From: Mameliella sp. CS4 | Lineage (GTDB): Bacteria; Pseudomonadota; Alphaproteobacteria; Rhodobacterales; Rhodobacteraceae | NCBI RefSeq assembly: GCF_019392335.1 | Contig: NZ_JAHXRQ010000001.1 | Location: 62,001-126,000, forward strand | Reading direction: 5' to 3' | DNA length: 64,000 bases | Part shown: positions 18,088 to 26,808 of the stretch, piece after piece | Layout: every line of letters starts with the position of its first letter | Numbering within the stretch: position 1 is the stretch's first letter | Position numbers and translations under genes: made by a program | Notes under the pieces: generated by a model | The model's input: the letters and a program-made list of their open reading frames with translations, nothing else | Database searches by the model: none | What the model was told of the DNA's origin: nothing

Positions 18088-18522
18088 TCAGGGGACGATG
18101 GTGCAGGGCACCGGAGCGGTCTGGACCAGATTTCCGGCCACAGAGCCGAAAACCCGGCTGCCGAACCGCGAGTGCCCGTTGCGTCCGATGAAGATCTGGG
18201 TCGCTTCCATCTTCTCGGCGACCTCGCACAGCGTGTCCGCGATATGGCCATAGCGCAGCACCGTCTCGACCGGCACACCCTTGCCCTCGACCGATGCCTT
18301 GGCGGGCGTGATGATCGATGTCTCGGCCCGGTTCAGCTCTTCCTTGCGGCGCATGTGCCGCTCTTCGAGCTCGGTGGGCGTCAGGAAGGAGTAAGGCGAC
18401 CATTCCAACACATGGGCGATCACAACGGTCGCCCCCTGCGCCGTGGCGCGATCCATCGCGAAATCCAGCGCACGACGCGCCGCCTCGCTGCCGTCAAATC
18501 CGACGACAAACTTATCGTTCAT
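18088..18522 (-). CDS. Universal stress protein UspA family
   Basis: 144 residues. The N-terminal VVGFDGSEAARRAL strand-helix and the C-terminal IGRNGHSRFGSRVFGSVAGNLVQTAPVPCTIV motif (read as G-2x-G-9x-G-S/T in the ATP-binding Usp class, positions about 112-143) are present, so it probably binds ATP. Pairing of usp with a transporter gene is frequent in this group and suggests a role in sensing the energy or osmotic state linked to the symporter. Confidence 0.9.
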   Translation of the reverse strand: MNDKFVVGFDGSEAARRALDFAMDRATAQGATVVIAHVLEWSPYSFLTPTELEERHMRRKEELNRAETSIITPAKASVEGKGVPVETVLRYGHIADTLCEVAEKMEATQIFIGRNGHSRFGSRVFGSVAGNLVQTAPVPCTIVP

Positions 18523-18733
18523 CTTGATTGTCCCTGTTCCGTTTTTTTCGCCTTATGGCTGTGTCCAGAGTAACAACGCTGTGACAGGGGATTTTCCCGA
18601 AAATATGCCAAACGCATGCCGGTTCGACCGAATTATCCAAATTTTTCCGCCTGGGGCGAAGCATCTCCCGCTTTTTGTGCGCAGCGGAGTCCGATTTTGC
18701 GCGCAAGACCTGCGACGGTTTCGCTCATGATGC

Positions 18734-18749
18734 ATTCGCAGAAATGAAT
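18734..18749 (+). promoter_or_regulatory. ATTC-N8-GAAT box: candidate BigR/SqrR operator
   Basis: ATTC at 18734-18737, eight bases, GAAT at 18746-18749, 47 bp upstream of the SQR fusion start. This exact half-site spacing is the one reported for BigR and SqrR, ArsR-type repressors released by persulfide or polysulfide. The downstream gene is an SQR/rhodanese-type fusion, the typical target. A second box of the same form precedes the next gene. No regulator gene is in the window. Confidence 0.65.
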
Positions 18750-18796
18750 GTATACCTTCGCATAACCCGATTCCCCGCATGCAGGAGGTGCAGGCC

Positions 18797-20470
18797 TTGG
18801 AATTCCGCAAGATCACCGACGATATCACCGTCTCTCCCCAGATCACCGCAGATCACCTGCAAGAGATCGCCGACGCGGGCTATCGCGCCGTCATCTGCAA
18901 CCGCCCGGACGGCGAGGGCGCCGATCAGCCGACCTTTGACGAAATCGCCGCCGCGGCCAAGGCCAAGGGACTGGAGGCACGCTATCAGCCCGTGACCTCG
19001 GGAAAGGTCATGGACGAGGACGCCGAGGCCTTTGGCCAGCTGCTGCGCGAGCTGCCCGGCCCGGTCTTTGCCTATTGCCGCACCGGCACGCGGTCCGCGA
19101 CGCTCTGGTCGCTCAGCCAGGCCAAGACACAGGCCCCGGCGACGATCCTCGCCGCGACCAAGGGGGCTGGCTATGACATGGCCGGTGTCGTGCGCCGCAT
19201 CGTGAACGGCGGCAAGACCCCCACCGACGAGGGCGACGCCAAGTTTGATGTCGTGATCGTGGGTGGCGGCGCGGCGGGCATCGCCGTGGCCTCCAGCCTC
19301 AAGGCGCGCAAGCCGGGGCTGGACATCGCCATCCTGGACCCGGCCGATGTGCACTACTACCAGCCCGGCTGGACAATGGTCGGCGGCGGCATCTTCGAGG
19401 CCGCGACCACCGCGCGCACGATGGGCAGCCTGATCCCGCAGGGTGTACACTGGATCAAATCCGCCGTGGCGGCCTTTGAACCGCAGAACAATGCCGTGGT
19501 GCTGGATGGCTGCCGCGTGGTGAAATACGACCGGCTGATCGTCTGTCCGGGCCTGAAACTGGACTGGCACAAGGTCGATGGCCTGGTGGACACCCTGGGC
19601 AAGAACGGCGTGACCTCGAACTATCGCTACGACCTGGCGCCCTACACCTGGGAACTGGTCAGCAAGATGCGCGAAGGCCGCGCGCTGTTCACTCAGCCGC
19701 CAATGCCGATCAAATGCGCCGGTGCACCGCAAAAGGCGATGTATCTCTCGGGCGACCATTGGTTCCGCACCGGGCGGCTCAAGAACATCGACATCCAGTT
19801 CATGAACGCGGGCGGCGTGCTCTTCGGGGTCAAGGACTATGTCCCGGCGCTGATGGAGTACGTCAAGAAATACGACGCCTCGCTGAACTTCTTCCACAAC
19901 CTCGTGGCCGTCGACGGCCCGGCGAAGAAGGCGACCTTCAAGGTCGCCAAGCCCGACGAAGAACCGACAGAGGTCACGGTCGACTTCGACATGATACATG
20001 TCTGCCCGCCGCAGACCGCGCCGGATTTCATCCGCGTCTCGCCGCTGGCCGATGCCGCTGGCTGGATCGATGTCGATCAGGCTACGCTGCGACACAAGAC
20101 CTATGACAACATCTGGTCCCTTGGGGACGTGATGAATGCGCCCAACGCCAAGACCGCAGCCGCCGCGCGGATGCAGGCTCCGGTGGTGGCAGAAAACGTG
20201 GTGGCAGACACCCGCGGCCTCAGCCCGCATGCGGTCTACAACGGCTACGGGTCCTGCCCGCTGACGGTGGAAAAGGGCAAGATCGTCCTGGCCGAGTTCG
20301 GCTATGGCGGCGCGCTCCTGCCCTCCTTCCCCAAGTGGATGATCGACGGCACCAAGCCGACGCGCGCCGCCTGGCTGCTCAAGGAACAGATCCTGCCGCC
20401 GATCTACTGGAAGGCCATGCTGCGCGGGAAGGAATGGATGGCCAAACCGGAAAGCATTTCAGCCGGATAG
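18797..20470 (+). CDS. Phosphatase/rhodanese-like domain fused to sulfide:quinone oxidoreductase
   Basis: 557 residues from a TTG at 18797. AGGAGG at 18783-18788 lies eight bases before this TTG, whereas an in-frame ATG at 18779 overlaps it and is rejected. Residues 1-140 form the TIGR01244/BLH-type domain with the rhodanese-like loop CRTGTRS (Cys94). Residues from about 150 are an FAD oxidoreductase with VVIVGGGAAGIAVA, YQPGWTMVGGG, PIKCAGAPQKAMYL and HVCPPQTAPDF, matching type II SQR (SQOR-like). It should oxidise sulfide to persulfide, passing electrons to quinone, with the first domain handling the sulfane sulfur or its sulfur acceptor. Confidence 0.9.
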   Translation: MEFRKITDDITVSPQITADHLQEIADAGYRAVICNRPDGEGADQPTFDEIAAAAKAKGLEARYQPVTSGKVMDEDAEAFGQLLRELPGPVFAYCRTGTRSATLWSLSQAKTQAPATILAATKGAGYDMAGVVRRIVNGGKTPTDEGDAKFDVVIVGGGAAGIAVASSLKARKPGLDIAILDPADVHYYQPGWTMVGGGIFEAATTARTMGSLIPQGVHWIKSAVAAFEPQNNAVVLDGCRVVKYDRLIVCPGLKLDWHKVDGLVDTLGKNGVTSNYRYDLAPYTWELVSKMREGRALFTQPPMPIKCAGAPQKAMYLSGDHWFRTGRLKNIDIQFMNAGGVLFGVKDYVPALMEYVKKYDASLNFFHNLVAVDGPAKKATFKVAKPDEEPTEVTVDFDMIHVCPPQTAPDFIRVSPLADAAGWIDVDQATLRHKTYDNIWSLGDVMNAPNAKTAAAARMQAPVVAENVVADTRGLSPHAVYNGYGSCPLTVEKGKIVLAEFGYGGALLPSFPKWMIDGTKPTRAAWLLKEQILPPIYWKAMLRGKEWMAKPESISAG

Positions 20471-20486
20471 GGCGAGTGTTACAAAG

Positions 20487-20513
20487 GGCCGGGGCCATGT
20501 GCCCCGGCCTTTT
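20487..20513 (+). terminator. Rho-independent terminator after the SQR fusion
   Basis: GGCCGGGGC and GCCCCGGCC arms with a five-base loop, then TTTT. It separates the SQR transcript from the SulP gene, which has its own operator-like box 35 bp further on. Confidence 0.85.
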
Positions 20514-20547
20514 GGTTTCGGACCAAAGCGGCCTGCACCCCTTTTAA

Positions 20548-20563
20548 ATTCTGATTCCTGAAT
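20548..20563 (+). promoter_or_regulatory. ATTC-N8-GAAT box upstream of the SulP permease
   Basis: ATTC at 20548-20551 and GAAT at 20560-20563 with exactly eight bases between, 61 bp upstream of the SulP start. Its inner eight bases differ from the first box, so the two are not a simple duplication. The box overlaps the A/T-rich ATATATATA stretch likely to be the -10 region, a fitting place for a repressor. Confidence 0.6.
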
Positions 20564-20623
20564 ATATATACGGTCTCCAAACGCGACTCGGGGCCTGAAC
20601 CCGACCCGAAAGCAGGATTCGCC

Positions 20624-22390
20624 ATGAAACTCTCACCCCACCTGACCCGTTACCTGCCCATTCTCGACTGGGCGCGGACCTACGACCGCGAAACCGCCTC
20701 TGCCGATGGGCTGGCGGCGGTGATCGTGACAATCATGCTGATCCCGCAATCGCTGGCCTACGCGCTGCTGGCGGGCCTGCCTGCCGAGATGGGCCTTTAC
20801 GCCTCGATCCTGCCGCTGGTGGCCTATGCGATTTTCGGCACCAGCCGCGCGCTGGCGGTGGGCCCGGTGGCCGTTGTCTCGCTGATGACCGCCGCCGCCA
20901 TCGGCAATCTTGGACTGTCGGACCCGCTGGACATCGCCATGGCCGCCGGGACGCTGGCCTTCATCTCGGGCGTGATCCTGTCGCTTCTGGGGCTGTTCCG
21001 TCTGGGGTTCCTGGCCAACTTCCTGTCCCACCCCGTCATTGCCGGGTTCATCACCGCCTCGGGCGTTCTGATCGCCGCCTCGCAGCTGAAGCATATCTTC
21101 GGCATCGACATGCACGGTCACACCCTGACCGAGCTGATCCGTACCATGTTTGCGCACCTGGGTGAGATCAACATCTTCACGCTTGTCCTTGGCGTCTCGG
21201 CGCTGGCCTTCCTGTTCTGGGTCCGCAAGGGATTGAAACCGCTGCTGCTGAAACGCGGCGTTCCGCCAAAACTGGCCGACGTGCTGACCAAGGCCGGGCC
21301 GGTGGCCGCCGTCGTCGTCACCACGCTGGTCACATGGGTCTTTGGCCTGTCGAATGCCGGGGTCAGGATCGTCGGCGAGATCCCGATGGGTCTGCCGCCG
21401 CTGACCGCGCCCAGCTTTTCGCCCAGCCTCTGGAATGAACTCTTCATGTCCGCGCTGCTGATCTCGATCATCGGGTTTGTCGAATCCGTCTCAGTCGCGC
21501 AGACACTGGCGGCCAAGCGGCGCCAGCGCATCTCGCCGGACCAGGAACTGATCGGCCTGGGCACCTCGAACATCGCCTCGGCGGTCTCGGGCGGTTTCCC
21601 GGTCACCGGTGGTTTCTCGCGCTCTGTGGTCAACTTCGACGCAGGCGCCGCGACCCCGGCGGCGGGCGCCTATACCGCCGTGGGCATCGCCATCGCGACG
21701 CTGCTGCTGACACCGCTGCTGTTCTTCCTGCCCAAGGCAACGTTGGCCGCGACGATCATCGTCGCCGTCCTCAGCCTTGTCGATTTCTCGATCCTCAAGA
21801 AAAGCTGGAGCTATTCCAAGGTCGATTTCGCCGCCGTCTTTGCCACCATCGTCCTGACGCTAGGGTTTGGCGTGGAACTGGGCGTCTCGGCGGGTGTGCT
21901 GATCTCGATCGGGCTGCACCTCTACAAGACCTCGCGCCCGCATGTGGCAGAGGTCGGGCTGGTGCCGGAGACCCACCATTTCCGGAACATCAAACGTCAC
22001 CGGGTCGATACGCTGCCGCACCTTGTCACGCTGCGGGTGGATGAAAGCCTCTATTTCGCCAACGCGCGCTTCCTCGAGGATTACGTCCTGGGCCGCGTCA
22101 CCTGCGACGAGCCAATCGAACACGTCGTGCTGATGTTCCCGGCTGTGAACGAGGTCGACATGAGCGCGCTGGAAACGCTGGAGGAGCTGAACCGGCGCCT
22201 GTCGGAAATGGGGATCAAGCTGCACCTGTCCGAGGTCAAGGGGCCGGTGATGGACAGGCTGAAACGGTCGCATTTCCTCGACGACCTAACCGGCAAGGTC
22301 TTCCTGTCGCAGTTCGACGCCTGGCTGGCCCTGCAAGAGCCCTCCCCCAAGCCGGAAAAAGGTTCAGCCTCCGAGATAGACGCGGCCTGA
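20624..22390 (+). CDS. SulP family anion permease with C-terminal STAS domain
   Basis: 588 residues. The N-terminal half holds the SulP transport domain, including AVIVTIMLIPQSLAYALLAG near residue 35 and SGGFPVTGGFSRSVVNFDAGA near 325, each a family signature. A STAS domain spans about 455-565 (VTLRVDESLYFANARFLE and NEVDMSALETLEELNRRL). Related permeases carry sulfate, other oxyanions or bicarbonate. Location beside SQR and a shared operator type point to sulfur anions (for example export or uptake of sulfate or sulfite), as inference. Confidence 0.93.
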   Translation: MKLSPHLTRYLPILDWARTYDRETASADGLAAVIVTIMLIPQSLAYALLAGLPAEMGLYASILPLVAYAIFGTSRALAVGPVAVVSLMTAAAIGNLGLSDPLDIAMAAGTLAFISGVILSLLGLFRLGFLANFLSHPVIAGFITASGVLIAASQLKHIFGIDMHGHTLTELIRTMFAHLGEINIFTLVLGVSALAFLFWVRKGLKPLLLKRGVPPKLADVLTKAGPVAAVVVTTLVTWVFGLSNAGVRIVGEIPMGLPPLTAPSFSPSLWNELFMSALLISIIGFVESVSVAQTLAAKRRQRISPDQELIGLGTSNIASAVSGGFPVTGGFSRSVVNFDAGAATPAAGAYTAVGIAIATLLLTPLLFFLPKATLAATIIVAVLSLVDFSILKKSWSYSKVDFAAVFATIVLTLGFGVELGVSAGVLISIGLHLYKTSRPHVAEVGLVPETHHFRNIKRHRVDTLPHLVTLRVDESLYFANARFLEDYVLGRVTCDEPIEHVVLMFPAVNEVDMSALETLEELNRRLSEMGIKLHLSEVKGPVMDRLKRSHFLDDLTGKVFLSQFDAWLALQEPSPKPEKGSASEIDAA

Positions 22391-23098
22391 CGCCTCCAGC
22401 GTAAAGATCGCGCCGCTCTCTTCAAGGACGGCAACCCCGGGCGGGCGCCCATAGCCCGCCCCGGTATCCAGGTTCAGCCGGTTGCTCGTCAGTTCGGGCG
22501 CCTCCACCGGTGTATGTCCGTGCACGATCAGTGCCCCGTGGTCGCGCGTGTCTTCATGGAATTCGTGCCGAATCCACAGCAGGTCTTCCTCGTCCTGCTG
22601 GTCAAGCGGCACGCCGGGGCGGATGCCCGCATGGACAAAGACCTTGCCCGCCTCGCGGTGCATCAGCTTTAGCCCCTGCAAGAAGGCCAGGTGTTCCGGC
22701 GGCACGGCGGCCCGGAATTCGGCGGCCAGGTCCTTGCGCCGGATCCGCTTGGGCACGTCGACGCCGTAGGACTCGGCCGTCTCCAACCCGCCGATCCGCT
22801 CATGGAACCAGTCGTAGCCCAACAGCAGGTAGGGATCCTGACGCGGCGCGGGCGGGGCGATGAACCACTCGAACAGGCGGTCGTGATTGCCTTTCAGGCA
22901 AACCCAGTTGCGCCCCTCGGCCAGACCGCTGCTCAACCGCTCGATCACCCCGCGCGAGTTCGGCCCGCGGTCGACGTAATCGCCCAGGAAGATCACCCGC
23001 GCGTCCGGCCCACCGTCCTCTTCGATCCGGTCCAGCGCGGTTTCCAGCATGGCAAGCTGGCCGTGAATGTCGCCAATGGCGTAGATCGTGTCACTCAT
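22364..23098 (-). CDS. Metallophosphoesterase / serine-threonine protein phosphatase family
   Basis: 244 residues with the complete PPP-family metal motifs: AIGDIHGQ, FLGDYVDRGPNSR and LKGNHDR, then VHAGIRPG and IVHGHTP. These bind a two-metal centre and dephosphorylate phosphoproteins or diadenosine polyphosphates; the exact substrate is unknown. The 3' end overlaps that of the convergent SulP gene by 27 bp. Confidence 0.9.
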   Translation of the reverse strand: MSDTIYAIGDIHGQLAMLETALDRIEEDGGPDARVIFLGDYVDRGPNSRGVIERLSSGLAEGRNWVCLKGNHDRLFEWFIAPPAPRQDPYLLLGYDWFHERIGGLETAESYGVDVPKRIRRKDLAAEFRAAVPPEHLAFLQGLKLMHREAGKVFVHAGIRPGVPLDQQDEEDLLWIRHEFHEDTRDHGALIVHGHTPVEAPELTSNRLNLDTGAGYGRPPGVAVLEESGAIFTLEASGRVYLGG

Positions 23099-23205
23099 GC
23101 CTGCCGCCTAGCATGTTCCCCCGGGCCGGGCCAGTTGCGCCGGACCTCTGGCCGGGATCGCCGGTTGCGCCTAGGGTGCCGCCAGACACCAGCCAAGGAA
23201 CCACC

Positions 23206-23661
23206 ATGCCGACACCTTCCCTGCCGCTCGACGGGTCCTGCCGTTGTGGCCAGGTCCACATCCGGATCACCAAGCCGCCCCTGATGACCGCCGCCTGCCA
23301 TTGCCGGGGCTGCCAGAAAATGTCCTCCAGCGCCTTTTCCCTGACCGTCATCGTCCCGGCGGACGGGTTGGAGGTGACAAAAGGCGAACCGCTCGAATGC
23401 GGCTCCCACGGACCGGATCAGGACCACATGGCCTGTCCCCATTGCATGAGCTGGATGTTCACGCGCATCACCGGGATCGACACATTCGTGAACGTCCGTC
23501 CGACCATGTTCGACGACACCGGCTGGTTTTCCCCCTTCATCGAGACCATGACCCGCGCCCGCCTGCCCTGGGCCATGACCCCGGCGCGGCACAGCTATGA
23601 GGAATGGCCACCGATGGACAGGTTCGAAGAGCTGATCGCGGAATACCAGGCGCAGGGCTGA
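23206..23661 (+). CDS. GFA family protein (CENP-V/GFA fold)
   Basis: 151 residues from ATG 23206, which follows CAAGGAA; a longer in-frame start at 23113 lacks such a site. Zinc-binding Cys residues lie in GSCRCGQV, CHCRGCQK and CPHC, the layout of the glutathione-dependent formaldehyde-activating (GFA) fold. In most members enzymatic activity is unproven. It is divergent from the phosphatase gene. Confidence 0.9.
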   Translation: MPTPSLPLDGSCRCGQVHIRITKPPLMTAACHCRGCQKMSSSAFSLTVIVPADGLEVTKGEPLECGSHGPDQDHMACPHCMSWMFTRITGIDTFVNVRPTMFDDTGWFSPFIETMTRARLPWAMTPARHSYEEWPPMDRFEELIAEYQAQG

Positions 23662-23671
23662 CGCCCGGCAA

Positions 23672-23705
23672 GAAAAGACCCTCCCCCGGCGCGCGGGAGA
23701 GGGTC
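23672..23705 (-). terminator. Rho-independent terminator after serA
   Basis: On the minus strand GACCCTC...GAGGGTC arms, extended by CCCG/CGGG pairs, precede TTTTCTT. It lies about 25 bp after the serA stop and also stands between serA and the convergent GFA gene. Confidence 0.85.
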
Positions 23706-23730
23706 AAAGCTGTCGGCGCTTGGGTCCCGC

Positions 23731-25332
23731 TCAGGCCACGTCGAATTGCAGCGGCTTGATCTGGTTGAACAGACCCGTTTCGGCCAGCTGCGCGCGGGCC
23801 TCTGCCGACACCGGCTCATCGACGTAAAGCAGCGCGATGGCCTCGCCACCCGCGTCCTTGCGGCCCAGGGTAAAGTTGGCGATGTTCACGCCATTGCGGC
23901 CCATCGTGTTGCCCAGCGCGCCGATGATTCCCGGCTCGTCGTTGTTGGTGGTGTAGAGCATATGCGCGCCCACTTCGGCGTCGATGTTGATGCCCTTGAT
24001 CTGGATGAAGCGCGGCTTGCCATCGCTGAAGACCGTCCCGGCAATCGACCGCTCGCGCTTTTCGGTCACGACCGTCACCTTGATGTAACCTTCGAAGGCA
24101 CCCGACTGTTCCTGGTTGGTGGTCGAGATCTTGATGCCGCGCTCGCGCGCCACCATCGGCGCCGAAACCATGTTCACCTCGGGGTTCACCGATTTCATGA
24201 TGCCCGCGATCAGCGAACAGTTCAGCGCCTCCAGGTTCATGGTCGCCGCTTCGCCGTCATAGAGGATATTGATCGCCTTGATCGCCTCGTCGGTCATCTG
24301 GCCAATGAAGCTGCCCAGATGATCGGCCAGCTTGATCCAGGGGCCCATGACCTTGGCCTCTTCGGCGGTGACGCTGGGCATGTTCAGCGCGTTCTGCACC
24401 GCGCCGGTCAGCAGGTAGTCCGACATCTGCTCGGCCACCTGCAGGGCCACGTTTTCCTGCGCTTCGCTGGTCGAGGCGCCCAGGTGCGGCGTGCAGACCA
24501 CGTTGGGCAGGTCGAACAGCGGGTTCTCCTTGGCCGGTTCCTCGGCGAAGACGTCAAAGGCCGCGCCGGCCACATGGCCGGACTTGATCAGTTCGGCAAG
24601 CGCCGCTTCGTCGACCAGGCCGCCACGGGCACAGTTGATGATGCGCACGCCCTTCTTGGTCTTGGCCAGGTTCTCCTTGGACAGGATATTGCGGGTCTGG
24701 TCGGTCAGCGGCACGTGCAGCGTGATGAAATCGGCGCGCTTCAGCAGGTCATCCAGGTCCTCGACCTTTTCCACCTGCATCTTGCCGGCTTTCTCTTCCG
24801 ACAGGAAAGGATCGTAGGCCACGACCTTCATTTTCAGGCCGCGGGCGCGGTCGCAGACGATGCCGCCGATGTTGCCGGCGCCGATCACGCCCAGGGTCTT
24901 GCCGGTCAGTTCGACCCCCATGAACTTGGATTTCTCCCACTTGCCCGCATGGGTCGAGGCGCTGGCCTCGGGGATCTGGCGGGCACAGGCGAACATCATG
25001 GCGATGGCATGTTCGGCGGTGGTGATCATGTTGCCGAAGGGCGTGTTCATCACGATCACGCCTTTCTTCGACGCCGCTTCCTTGTCGACGTTGTCGGTGC
25101 CGATCCCGGCGCGGCCCACCACCTTCAGCTTGTGGGCATGTTCCAGGATCGAAGGCGTCACCTTGGTCGCGGACCGGATGGCAAGGCCGTCATACTCGCC
25201 GATGATCTCGGCCAGCTTTTCCTTGTCCTTGCCCACGTCGGGCAGGAAATCGACGTCGATGCCGCGATCGCGAAAGATCTGGACAGCGGTTTCCGAGAGC
25301 TTGTCGGAGACGAGAACTTTGGGTGCAGTCAT
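23731..25332 (-). CDS. serA: D-3-phosphoglycerate dehydrogenase
   Basis: 533 residues starting MTAPKVLVSDKLSETAVQIF; upstream in-frame codons would run through an intergenic palindrome and are rejected. NAD-binding VIGAGNIGG is near residue 148, catalytic Arg/Glu/His regions are in the order expected, and the C-terminal 200 residues hold the intervening and ACT domains that bind serine. It makes 3-phosphohydroxypyruvate, the first step of serine synthesis. It follows serC on the same strand, with two 21-bp palindromes between them. Confidence 0.97.
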   Translation of the reverse strand: MTAPKVLVSDKLSETAVQIFRDRGIDVDFLPDVGKDKEKLAEIIGEYDGLAIRSATKVTPSILEHAHKLKVVGRAGIGTDNVDKEAASKKGVIVMNTPFGNMITTAEHAIAMMFACARQIPEASASTHAGKWEKSKFMGVELTGKTLGVIGAGNIGGIVCDRARGLKMKVVAYDPFLSEEKAGKMQVEKVEDLDDLLKRADFITLHVPLTDQTRNILSKENLAKTKKGVRIINCARGGLVDEAALAELIKSGHVAGAAFDVFAEEPAKENPLFDLPNVVCTPHLGASTSEAQENVALQVAEQMSDYLLTGAVQNALNMPSVTAEEAKVMGPWIKLADHLGSFIGQMTDEAIKAINILYDGEAATMNLEALNCSLIAGIMKSVNPEVNMVSAPMVARERGIKISTTNQEQSGAFEGYIKVTVVTEKRERSIAGTVFSDGKPRFIQIKGINIDAEVGAHMLYTTNNDEPGIIGALGNTMGRNGVNIANFTLGRKDAGGEAIALLYVDEPVSAEARAQLAETGLFNQIKPLQFDVA

Positions 25333-25341
25333 GGGATACAC

Positions 25342-25362
25342 GCCCCGGACCTGATCCGGGGC
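25342..25362. repeat. 21-bp palindromic repeat, copy 1
   Basis: GCCCCGGA, five-base loop CCTGA, TCCGGGGC. The 8-5-8 layout and loop (TCAGG on the other strand) are shared with copies at 25390 and 58510. It lies between serC and serA, ten bases upstream of the serA start. Confidence 0.7.
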
Positions 25363-25389
25363 CTCCTGTTGAGAGGATATGGGGGAGAG

Positions 25390-25410
25390 GCCCCGGGTCA
25401 GGCCCGGGGC
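25390..25410. repeat. 21-bp palindromic repeat, copy 2
   Basis: GCCCCGGG, loop TCAGG, CCCGGGGC, ten bases from the serC stop. Same 8-5-8 layout and loop as the other two copies. The pair could form hairpins in the serC-serA mRNA. Confidence 0.7.
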
Positions 25411-25420
25411 GCGCGTTGTC

Positions 25421-26575
25421 TCAGGCGGCTTGCGCTTGCGCCGCGACCTCTGCCGCGAAGGCATGTTCCAGCCAAGGCATCAGGGCCTCGATGTCCGAGG
25501 TTTCCACCGTGGCGCCGCACCAGATGCGCAGGCCTGCGGGCGCGTCACGATAGGCGCCGATGTCCAGCGCCACGCCCTCGGCCTCCAGCCGCTTGGCCAC
25601 GGCCTTGGCAAAGGCTGCCCCGTCCTTGATGCGGTCATCGGTGAACTTCAGGCAGACGCTGGTGTTCGACCGCGTGGCCGGGTCCTCTGCCAGGTTGGCG
25701 ATCCAGTCATGCGTGTCGCAGAAATCCCAGATCACCTTGGCATTGGCGTCGGCGCGGGCCATCAGTGCGTTCAGCCCGCCGATCTCGCGCGCCCAGTCCA
25801 GCGCGACAAGGTAGTCCTCGACCGCCAGCATCGACGGCGTGTTGATCGTTGCGCCGGTAAAGATGCCGTCGATCAGCTTGCCGCCTTTGGTCAGGCGAAA
25901 GATCTTGGGCAGCGGCCATGCGGGTGTGTAGTTTTCAAGGCGTTCGACGGCGCGGGGGCTGAGGATCAGCATCCCGTGCGCGGCCTCGCCGCCCATGACC
26001 TTCTGCCAGGAGAAGGTGGTCACATCCAGCTTGTCCCAGGGCAGGTCCTGCGCAAAGGCCGCCGAAGTGGCGTCGCAGATGGTCAGTCCTTCGCGATCCG
26101 CCGGGATGGCATCGCCATTGGGCACGCGCACACCGGAGGTGGTGCCGTTCCAGGTGAAAACGACATCGGTGTCGAAATCAATGGTCGCGAAATCGACGAT
26201 CTCACCATAGCTGGCCTCTTTGACTTCGGCGTCGATCTTGAGTTGCTTGACCACGTCGGACACCCAGCCCGCGCCAAAGCTTTCCCAGGCGACCATCGTC
26301 GCCTTGCGTGCGCCCAGCATCGACCACATGGCCATTTCAACCGCGCCGGTGTCCGAGGCGGGAACGATACCGATCTTGTAGTCTGCCGGGATACCCAGGA
26401 TTTCGCGCGTGCCTTCGATGGCGGCCAGCAGCTTGTCCTTGCCGACCTTTGCGCGGTGCGACCGGCCGAGGGCCGCGTCGGACAGCTTGTCCAGAGAGAA
26501 TGTGGGGATCTTGGCGCAGGGGCCAGAAGAAAAACGCGGATTAGCCGGCCGCGTTGCCGGTGCTTGGGGTGCCAT
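25421..26575 (-). CDS. serC: Phosphoserine aminotransferase
   Basis: 384 residues of the class V aminotransferase fold (alphaproteobacterial SerC type). Signatures include [11 protein letters not shown], the PLP-lysine motif [10 protein letters not shown] (Lys192) and [12 protein letters not shown]. It converts 3-phosphohydroxypyruvate to phosphoserine, the step after SerA. SerC-serA order with SerC first is standard here. A GC-rich hairpin immediately upstream looks like the serC leader motif. The ribosome binding site is GGAAGG 11 bases before ATG. Confidence 0.97.
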   Translation of the reverse strand: MAPQAPATRPANPRFSSGPCAKIPTFSLDKLSDAALGRSHRAKVGKDKLLAAIEGTREILGIPADYKIGIVPASDTGAVEMAMWSMLGARKATMVAWESFGAGWVSDVVKQLKIDAEVKEASYGEIVDFATIDFDTDVVFTWNGTTSGVRVPNGDAIPADREGLTICDATSAAFAQDLPWDKLDVTTFSWQKVMGGEAAHGMLILSPRAVERLENYTPAWPLPKIFRLTKGGKLIDGIFTGATINTPSMLAVEDYLVALDWAREIGGLNALMARADANAKVIWDFCDTHDWIANLAEDPATRSNTSVCLKFTDDRIKDGAAFAKAVAKRLEAEGVALDIGAYRDAPAGLRIWCGATVETSDIEALMPWLEHAFAAEVAAQAQAA

Positions 26576-26645
26576 AGCTGAGCTAACCTTCCAGATAGAT
26601 GCCCCTCGTTGGGGAGGGGTGTCCCACGAGTGCGTCTACGGCAGG
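26576..26645 (-). ncRNA. Candidate serC leader RNA motif
   Basis: On the minus strand, about 35 bases before serC, CCCCTC and GAGGGG form a 6-bp stem (26602-26619), preceded by a GUGGGACACCCC segment that can pair alternatively, and followed by the Shine-Dalgarno. A structured element immediately before serC-serA is the hallmark of the Rfam serC motif of alphaproteobacteria. I could not run a covariance search, so identity rests on location and this stem. Confidence 0.4.
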
Positions 26646-26755
26646 GCCAGAGACTCGGCAAGTCGGTTTTTGCATCTATTGGGTCGGATTTCGGGCCGGA
26701 CGGCAGCCCCTCTGACGCCAATCGGAAACTCTGACGGCTTGGACCCGGAAACGGC

Positions 26756-26778
26756 AAAAGGCGCCCGAAGGCGCCTTT
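26756..26778 (-). terminator. Rho-independent terminator after paaK
   Basis: AAAGGCGCC, TTCG-type loop and GGCGCCTTT arms followed by T residues; nearly symmetric, so it could act on both strands. It lies about 30 bp after the paaK stop and before the serC leader. Confidence 0.85.
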
Positions 26779-26808
26779 CAAGGGACGGCGAGCGTCGCCC
26801 GGCGGCCC

